From the NCBI GenBank assembly GCA_030620735.1, contig JAUXDV010000111.1:1-6487 (forward strand): a stretch of 6,487 nucleotides of DNA, in the 5' to 3' direction. The stretch comes from Gammaproteobacteria bacterium (GTDB taxonomy: Bacteria > Pseudomonadota > Gammaproteobacteria > Chromatiales > Chromatiaceae). A program made the position numbers and the translations under genes. Under the pieces are notes generated by a model, which was given only the letters and a program-made list of their open reading frames with translations, did no database searches and was not told the DNA's origin. Every line of letters starts with the position of its first letter. Position 1 is the first letter of the stretch. This document shows, piece after piece, positions 1-6,487 of the stretch.

Positions 1-116
1 GCGCCGAGCCGGCTGTCATCAATCGCCGAACATATGCCATGGGCAGTCATCACTACGCCGTTGACGACCATGTTCGACGTCAGCTGTACTCCACCACGGT
101 GCTCCTGAGGAATTGA
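1..116 (+). CDS. pilW: Type IV pilus minor pilin PilW, C-terminal end (partial)
   Basis: The frame that begins at base 3 is open from the window edge to a TGA at 114-116 and gives 37 residues. They end in RRQLYSTTVLLRN, which matches the usual PilW C-terminus (an Arg-rich stretch, then TTVxLRN). PilW is a minor pilin of the type IV pilus, membrane-anchored before assembly and thought to join PilV, PilX, PilE and PilY1 in the tip/priming complex. The N-terminus, including the prepilin cleavage site, lies outside the window. The identity rests on this short tail plus its place directly before pilX, which is the standard gene order. The stop overlaps the possible TTG start of pilX and lies 5 bp before its better ATG, so the two genes are cotranscribed. 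Confidence 0.82.
   Translation, partial: AEPAVINRRTYAMGSHHYAVDDHVRRQLYSTTVLLRN
107..110 (+). promoter_or_regulatory. Ribosome binding site deciding the pilX start
   Basis: GAGG lies inside the last codons of pilW. It is 11 bp before the ATG at 122 but only 2 bp before the in-frame TTG at 113. The distance to TTG is too short for initiation, so the ATG is favoured although the spacing is somewhat long. Confidence 0.5.
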
Positions 117-121
117 AGCAG

Positions 122-664
122 ATGAGAGATTCACACTGCCGTTGCTATCAAGATCAACTGGGGGCGGCGCTTGCCATTGCATTGATATTTTTGCTGATTA
201 TTGCACTCCTCGGTGCCCTGTCACTCAACACATCATTTTTTGAATCCTTGATGGCGAGCAACAGTCAGTTCCACAACAGGGCGCTGCATGACGCCGAGTA
301 TCTGCTGCGCATTGCTGAAAAAGATGTCTCGAGTGTTGTCGCTAACGGATCCCCGCTGCAGAGCCACTATCATCAAAGCGGAGAGAGTGGGATAAATCCA
401 TCATCAATTCAATGGCCTGGCTGGAGTGACGGAACAGCTTCAAAAATCATCTCAGAACATGGCGTCAATGGCGCCTATACGATCGAATATCTCGGCCCGG
501 TCTATGAGAGCAGCGGCGACAATATCGCCCTGGACGAACAATCTGAAATGAACAACAGAGTCTCCTACTACCTGTTCCGCATCTCAGCCCTTGCTATCGC
601 AGGGAAGGGAAGTAAACGCATCGTTCAATCTCTCTACAGGACGGTGGAGGGAATATCACCATAA
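122..664 (+). CDS. pilX: Type IV pilus minor pilin PilX
   Basis: This is a PilX-family minor pilin, an inner-membrane protein before assembly and part of the pilus priming/tip complex. The open frame can begin at TTG 113 (183 residues). I prefer ATG 122 (180 residues) because the only GAGG sits 2 bp from the TTG. A short polar leader ends in QLG and is followed by the hydrophobic segment AALAIALIFLLIIALLGAL, the typical PilX_N arrangement with prepilin peptidase cutting after Gly. Position 5 of the mature protein is Ile, not the Glu of major pilins. Next comes the family stretch with ESLMASN and FHNRALHDAEYLLR, equivalent to the usual 'MAgN...AF.aAE.aLR'. The C-terminal part ends in a strand-like region (FRISALAIAGKGSKRIVQS) as expected for PilX. 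A long inverted repeat follows 17 bp after the stop. Confidence 0.88.
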   Translation: MRDSHCRCYQDQLGAALAIALIFLLIIALLGALSLNTSFFESLMASNSQFHNRALHDAEYLLRIAEKDVSSVVANGSPLQSHYHQSGESGINPSSIQWPGWSDGTASKIISEHGVNGAYTIEYLGPVYESSGDNIALDEQSEMNNRVSYYLFRISALAIAGKGSKRIVQSLYRTVEGISP

Positions 665-681
665 TTTTGACAATAGAAGAG

Positions 682-750
682 AGTCTTCAGTTTGCAGTAG
701 GCAGCAAAACAACATTATCGCAGCTCATGTTTTACTGCGAACTGAAGACT
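682..750 (+). repeat. Long inverted repeat / RNA hairpin between pilX and pilY1
   Basis: AGTCTTCAGTTTGCAGTA (682-699) and TACTGCGAACTGAAGACT (733-750) are reverse complements over 18 bases. The only exception is one T/G position (693 with 739), which is still a G-U pair in RNA. Two further G-U pairs are possible inside. The loop is about 33 bases and contains a small internal AACAT/ATGTT pairing (711-715 with 727-731). No T-run follows either arm, so it is not a standard intrinsic terminator. It fills most of the 99-bp gap and ends 13 bp before the first possible pilY1 ATG. It may act as an intercistronic mRNA processing, stability or translation element, or be a tiny terminal-inverted-repeat insertion. 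No flanking target duplication is evident. Confidence 0.85.
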
Positions 751-775
751 GCCAACTTTCACAATGGAAAATATC

Positions 776-3019
776 ATGGAAAACGGATTTCATAGATCTA
801 TCACAGCAGCAGTCATCAGCCTGGCTACGCTCATTACAGGACCACTTTTCGCCGATGCGGTGGTCGATCCGGCGACCCAGCCAATCTGGAGTATCGCGCC
901 GCTGGAATTCACGAATTATGATCTGCGCATCGATTCAGGCGCCAGCGCCTACCAGGTGTGGCATGAGAATACCACCTGGTCCGGAGATCTGAGGGAGTGG
1001 CTCATCGACGCATCCGGAAAGAAGTCACCCGGAAAGTGGAGTGCCCGGGGAAAATACGATGAACTGGAGAAGCTGGCGTCGCCCTCCTCACCCTACTGGC
1101 GGCAGCGGCAGATCGTCACTCTCGATGGCAATGGCGCACAAATCTCTTTCCAATGGAATCGGCTGAGTCCGGGGCAGCAATCGGCAATCACTGCCAACCC
1201 GCTTGATCCGGCGTCCCCATACAACGGTGAAAAGATCGTGGACTTCATCCGCGGCGACCGCTCCGGGGAACTTCCCGACGGCATCTATCGCTCCCGCCTC
1301 CATGCCATCGGCGACATGTTGCACTCAACGCCAATCCATGTTGATGCGCCTGACGACAGCGCCAACAGCAATCGTGATGATCGTATTTATGTCGGCGCAA
1401 ATGACGGCATGCTGCATGTGTTTGATGCAGATGAAGGAACTCTCGTCTACTCCTACCTCCCCTCCATGCTCATTCCCAAACTCAACCGCCTGGCGCAGCC
1501 CGGATACACACATGACTATTATGTCGACGGCGGATTGTCGAGCAGTGATGTGAAGGTTGGTGAGAGCTGGAAAACCCTGCTGGCCGGAAGTCTGGGTGCA
1601 GGCGGGAAAGCTCTGTTTCTGCTGGATATCAGCAGTGCAGAATTGAATAGCCAGACTGTAGTATGGGAACTCTCCGACCATGATGACATCGGTTATATTC
1701 ACGCTGCGCCTCTCATCAGCCAGCTCCCATCCGATGCTGCATCAGAGCCTGTAGTCATCAGTGGCAACGGTTATCTCTCGACCAACAACCAGGCTAAACT
1801 CCTGCTGATTTCACTGCAGAACTCTCCTGTTATCACGGCAATCCCTGCAGGCAGTGACAATCGCGGTCTTTCTGCGCCTGCGGTTGTCACAGCTGCCGGA
1901 ATTGCCTATGCAGGAGATCTCAACGGCAATCTGTGGAAATTTGACCTGGCATCACTGGAACCGCCGCGCATACCGCTCTTCAGCGCCGGCAGCGCACATC
2001 CGATAACCACCCGCCCGCAGGTTGCGCGCCACCCCGACGGCGGATACATGATCTACTTCGGTACCGGCAGCCTGCTGAGCAGTGCCGATGGCGCAGATGC
2101 GACCCCGCAAAACGTGTTTGGAATCCGTGATAAAACCCCTGCCGAGGCTGTTACCGAGAGCACCGCTGTCAAGGAAGCAGATCTCAAGAAAACAATGCTG
2201 AGTGAAGTCACAATCGTCGACGTGGATAGCCAGACTGTTACGCTGCGCATCGCAGAGACCACAGGAACCGGCGCCCCGGGCTGGGTTGCAACCTTCCCGC
2301 CCGCGCACGCATCTGAACGCATCGTCGATCAAATGGTGCTGCGCTCCGGACGCCTGCAGTTCGTCTCCGCCTGGATTGACGAAGACGGTGTGACCATCAA
2401 GCATGCCTTCAATGAATTAAACTGGCTCGACGGTGGAGCACCCCTGACTGTTATCTCTGATTTTGACAACAGCGGCGCGCTCGATGATGGAGATATCTAC
2501 AGGATAGATGGTGAGGATGTCCGCTATCCTGTTGGCGAGCAACTCAGCGGCTATGATCTCTTCTCACGCCCTGTTATTGCAAGCATCTCGAATGGTCAAA
2601 ATGGTGTCTACCTCAATGCCATCAACTACAGCTGCGTGCTCAATTGTGACCGGGGGTTTGCCAAAACATTCCCCGTTTTTTCAGAAAAGATCGGAGATTT
2701 GATCAATGATCTCGATGACAACAATTGTATCTCCTCAACCTACGAAAAGACTCATGTGACGGCTGTCACCCTGGCGAGCAGGCCTGAATGCAAGACCACC
2801 GAAAATGCAATCGCAGCTGAATCAGTTGATTTCGACCTCAAAAAACTCCTTTTCTATTATGAGGCGTATAAATACAAGCATGGAGAAGCACCTCCGCTCA
2901 GTAACGAGGATAATGTAGATGGTGATGACGATACATCCAACGCCCCTTATGTACTGACGCCGCACCATGACAAAAGATACAGTGAGGCGCGCCAGTCATG
3001 GATTGATCTGGAGCAATGA
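776..3019 (+). CDS. pilY1: Short PilY1-type pilus tip protein (beta-propeller only)
   Basis: This is a secreted type IV pilus tip-associated protein with a PilC/PilY1 beta-propeller. ATG 776 (747 residues) is preferred over ATG 764 (751) because GGA lies 7 bp before 776 and nothing resembling an RBS precedes 764. Residue numbers below count from 764. A signal peptide is clear: HR, a hydrophobic core at about 13-29, and a probable cut near A30 or A32. Family signatures follow in order: WSGDL with the R-Q-I-V-T pre-propeller region (about 70-140); FIRGDRSGE, with RGD at 163-165; RIYVGANDGMLHVFD (207-221); YTHDYYVDGGL (248-258); WKTLLAGSLGAGGKALFLLD (269-288); AGDLNGNLWKFD (383-394); YFGTGSLL; and GWVATFP...ERIV. 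D566-F-D568-N-S570-G-A-L-D574-D-G-D577 fits an EF-hand/dockerin-type calcium loop. The C-terminus ends in RQSWIDL, like the usual RxSWREL. Typical PilY1 is about 1,000-1,200 residues; here the N-terminal vWA region is absent with no sign of a broken frame upstream. The only four cysteines (C624, C628, C655, C676) are C-terminal. Confidence 0.9.
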   Translation: MENGFHRSITAAVISLATLITGPLFADAVVDPATQPIWSIAPLEFTNYDLRIDSGASAYQVWHENTTWSGDLREWLIDASGKKSPGKWSARGKYDELEKLASPSSPYWRQRQIVTLDGNGAQISFQWNRLSPGQQSAITANPLDPASPYNGEKIVDFIRGDRSGELPDGIYRSRLHAIGDMLHSTPIHVDAPDDSANSNRDDRIYVGANDGMLHVFDADEGTLVYSYLPSMLIPKLNRLAQPGYTHDYYVDGGLSSSDVKVGESWKTLLAGSLGAGGKALFLLDISSAELNSQTVVWELSDHDDIGYIHAAPLISQLPSDAASEPVVISGNGYLSTNNQAKLLLISLQNSPVITAIPAGSDNRGLSAPAVVTAAGIAYAGDLNGNLWKFDLASLEPPRIPLFSAGSAHPITTRPQVARHPDGGYMIYFGTGSLLSSADGADATPQNVFGIRDKTPAEAVTESTAVKEADLKKTMLSEVTIVDVDSQTVTLRIAETTGTGAPGWVATFPPAHASERIVDQMVLRSGRLQFVSAWIDEDGVTIKHAFNELNWLDGGAPLTVISDFDNSGALDDGDIYRIDGEDVRYPVGEQLSGYDLFSRPVIASISNGQNGVYLNAINYSCVLNCDRGFAKTFPVFSEKIGDLINDLDDNNCISSTYEKTHVTAVTLASRPECKTTENAIAAESVDFDLKKLLFYYEAYKYKHGEAPPLSNEDNVDGDDDTSNAPYVLTPHHDKRYSEARQSWIDLEQ
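3010..3013 (+). promoter_or_regulatory. Ribosome binding site deciding the pilE start
   Basis: GGAG within the last codons of pilY1 is 8 bp before ATG 3022 but only 2 bp before ATG 3016, which overlaps the pilY1 stop as ATGA. The spacing favours initiation at 3022. Confidence 0.65.
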
Positions 3020-3021
3020 CC

Positions 3022-3435
3022 ATGGACAAAAAACATCCTGCCGCCACTGGTTTCACCCTCATCGAACTACTCATCACAATCGCAATTATAGCGATCCTCT
3101 CGGCCCTCGCCTATCCTAGCTATCAATCATTCATCACCAAGGCAAGACGCGGCGAAGCCAGCAGGGAGTTGCTGGATCTTGCCGCTGGTATGGAACGCTA
3201 TTACACAAACAATGACTCTTCATACAAGGATGCCTCCCCGACACGCATCACCGGCTCACCTCACACTGAACATGGCTATTACAGCATGGCGGTCACGTTG
3301 TCTAACAGCAATCAAAGTTACACATTAACTGCGACGGCAACCGGCGCCCAGGCTAAAGACAGCGAATGTCCATCCTTCACGCTGACATCAACCGGCAAGA
3401 AAGGCCCGCCAGCAACTGTTGATCAATGCTGGTGA
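3022..3435 (+). CDS. pilE: Type IV pilus minor pilin PilE
   Basis: This is a type IV pilin with a full class III signal. The start at 3022 gives a 137-residue precursor, the leader MDKKHPAATG and cleavage before FTLIELLITIAIIAILSALA, with Phe at +1 and Glu at +5. An ATG at 3016 in the same frame would add two residues but is too close to the RBS. The lumenal part has the PilE/ComP-like features GEASRELLDLAAGMERYYTNN, a GYYSMAVTL strand, and a SYTLTATATGAQ strand. A C-terminal disulfide loop between C116 and C136 closes just before the final Trp. That C-terminal CW ending and the place after pilY1 identify the minor pilin PilE rather than the major pilin. It is probably translationally coupled to pilY1 and is the last gene of the cluster. 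No convincing intrinsic terminator follows it. Confidence 0.9.
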   Translation: MDKKHPAATGFTLIELLITIAIIAILSALAYPSYQSFITKARRGEASRELLDLAAGMERYYTNNDSSYKDASPTRITGSPHTEHGYYSMAVTLSNSNQSYTLTATATGAQAKDSECPSFTLTSTGKKGPPATVDQCW

Positions 3436-3502
3436 GACTCTTCCATCGTTTTCCAGTGCAATGCGCAGAACATATTGACACCCTGCGGGATGATAAAAGA
3501 TG

Positions 3503-3564
3503 AACCACGAAAATCAGGAAAAATCAGTTTATTCATTTTCGTGATTTTCGTGCCTTTAGTGGTT
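3503..3564. repeat. Palindromic intergenic repeat with 9-bp periodic arms (CACGAAAAT type)
   Basis: The outer ends AACCAC (3503-3508) and GTGGTT (3559-3564) are complementary. The right arm divides into three 9-mers, TTCGTGATT, TTCGTGCCT and TTAGTGGTT. The left arm shows the same unit in reverse complement with one extra A. CACGAAAATCA (3506-3516) is an exact 11-base reverse complement of 3542-3552, one repeat unit out of register with the outer ends. An A-run, not a T-run, follows the right end, so it is not an intrinsic terminator on the + strand. From memory, 'cacgaaa/tttcgtg' intergenic repeats are common in proteobacteria. This copy is imperfect and probably decayed. Confidence 0.7.
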
Positions 3565-3602
3565 AAAAAAATAGGCTGGAGAGACCGATTTCAACTGCTC
3601 TG

Positions 3603-3611
3603 TGGTATAGT
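3603..3611 (+). promoter_or_regulatory. Probable acnA promoter, extended -10
   Basis: TGGTATAGT contains the -10 hexamer TATAGT (five of six consensus bases, 3606-3611) preceded by the extended TGn element. No good -35 is present 16-19 bp upstream; the best is GAGACC at 3581, 19 bp away. Extended -10 promoters often do without one. Transcription would begin near 3618 and give a leader of about 30 bases. Confidence 0.55.
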
Positions 3612-3649
3612 CTCACCCTGCAAATTCCTCTACAGACGCCAAAACCCCC

Positions 3650-6307
<2,658 letters not shown>

Positions 6308-6318
6308 ACCAATCCACT

Positions 6319-6340
6319 TCCCTCTCCCTCGGGAGAGGGA
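6319..6340 (+). terminator. GC-rich stem-loop 12 bp after acnA
   Basis: TCCCTCTCCC (6319-6328) is an exact reverse complement of GGGAGAGGGA (6331-6340), giving a stem of 9-10 bp with a 2-4 base loop. CTTATCG follows rather than a T-run, so intrinsic termination would be weak. An mRNA 3'-end stabilising hairpin or a dispersed CCCTCTCCC-type repeat is equally possible. The position directly after the stop supports a 3'-end role. Confidence 0.55.
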
Positions 6341-6372
6341 CTTATCGCCCCCTGGGAGCCTGTCCGAGAATC

Positions 6373-6410
6373 CTTGATTCACTAAAATGCTTGCAAATGA
6401 GTCAAGTTTT
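6373..6410 (+). terminator. Second stem-loop with short T-run, possible terminator
   Basis: CTTGATTCA (6373-6381) pairs with TGAGTCAAG (6398-6406) over nine positions, one of them G-U, around a 16-base loop, and TTTT follows directly. The stem is AT-rich and the loop large, so it is a weak candidate. It may act as a backup to the GC-rich hairpin upstream. Confidence 0.35.
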
Positions 6411-6417
6411 AAAAGAA

Positions 6418-6482
6418 TCTCTCGCTAAGAACGCAAAGGACGCAAAGGTTTTTCTTGGCGGTCTTGGCGTCCTGGCGAGAGA
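6418..6482. repeat. Palindromic intergenic repeat with 9-bp periodic arms (ACGCAAAGG type)
   Basis: TCTCTCGC (6418-6425) and GCGAGAGA (6475-6482) are exact reverse complements that bound the element. The left arm holds two perfect tandem 9-mers, ACGCAAAGG at 6431-6439 and 6440-6448. The right arm holds CTTGGCGGT and CTTGGCGTC, which are diverged complements. A T-rich turn (about 6449-6453) separates the arms. Repeats with 'acgcaaagg ... gcgagag' are, from memory, frequent between genes in many proteobacteria. No gene is visible between the acnA stop and the window end. Confidence 0.75.
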
Positions 6483-6487
6483 AAATG

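Noticed and set aside
667..695. A perfect TTGACA (667-672) directly after pilX as a -35 element for pilY1
   Set aside because: No acceptable -10 lies 15-19 bp downstream; that stretch is the first arm of the dyad (GTTTGC and similar).
591..992. A 133-codon frame spanning the end of pilX, the dyad and the start of pilY1
   Set aside because: It overlaps two well-supported genes in another frame and shows no recognisable domain.
1250..1258. The RGD tripeptide in PilY1 as an integrin-binding site
   Set aside because: It lies in the general family motif 'IRGDRSxE' at the propeller entrance, so it is more likely structural. Nothing else here suggests host-cell binding.
3436..3502. An intrinsic terminator for the pilin operon directly after pilE
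   Set aside because: Only 4-5 bp stems (such as CGCAG/CTGCG) can be drawn and no T-run follows.
3475..3503. TTGACA at 3475-3480 as a promoter after pilE
   Set aside because: The nearest A/T-rich hexamers are at poor spacing (13-15 bp) and match the -10 consensus in only about half of the positions.

Overview
The window looks like chromosomal DNA from a gammaproteobacterium. A PilW-PilX-PilY1-PilE minor pilin cluster of the Pseudomonas/Xanthomonas type is followed by an E. coli-type aconitase A, and the base composition is moderate. I cannot name the genus. A free-living or symbiotic member of the Chromatiales-like gammaproteobacteria would fit, but that is only an impression.

Layout, all genes on the + strand: the last 37 codons of pilW (1-116); pilX, whose start region touches the pilW stop; a 99-bp gap holding a long, near-perfect 18-bp dyad (682-750); pilY1 in an unusually short form that lacks the N-terminal von Willebrand A part; pilE, overlapping the pilY1 stop by the ATGA arrangement; a 214-bp gap with a 9-bp-periodic palindromic repeat (3503-3564) and an extended -10 promoter (3603-3611); acnA (3650-6307); and a 180-bp tail with two stem-loops (6319-6340, 6373-6410) and a second 9-bp-periodic palindromic repeat (6418-6482).

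The first four genes form one transcription unit for the priming complex of a type IV pilus. PilW, PilX and PilE are minor pilins thought to form the initiating tip with PilY1, the secreted tip protein that in known systems acts in adhesion, mechanosensing and calcium-dependent control of retraction. The aconitase gene is a separate TCA/glyoxylate-cycle unit with its own promoter and only happens to lie downstream.

I found no wholly new system. The points that merit a second look are the pilX-pilY1 intercistronic dyad, the propeller-only PilY1 with an apparently deleted calcium loop, and the two structurally similar palindromic repeats that bracket acnA.
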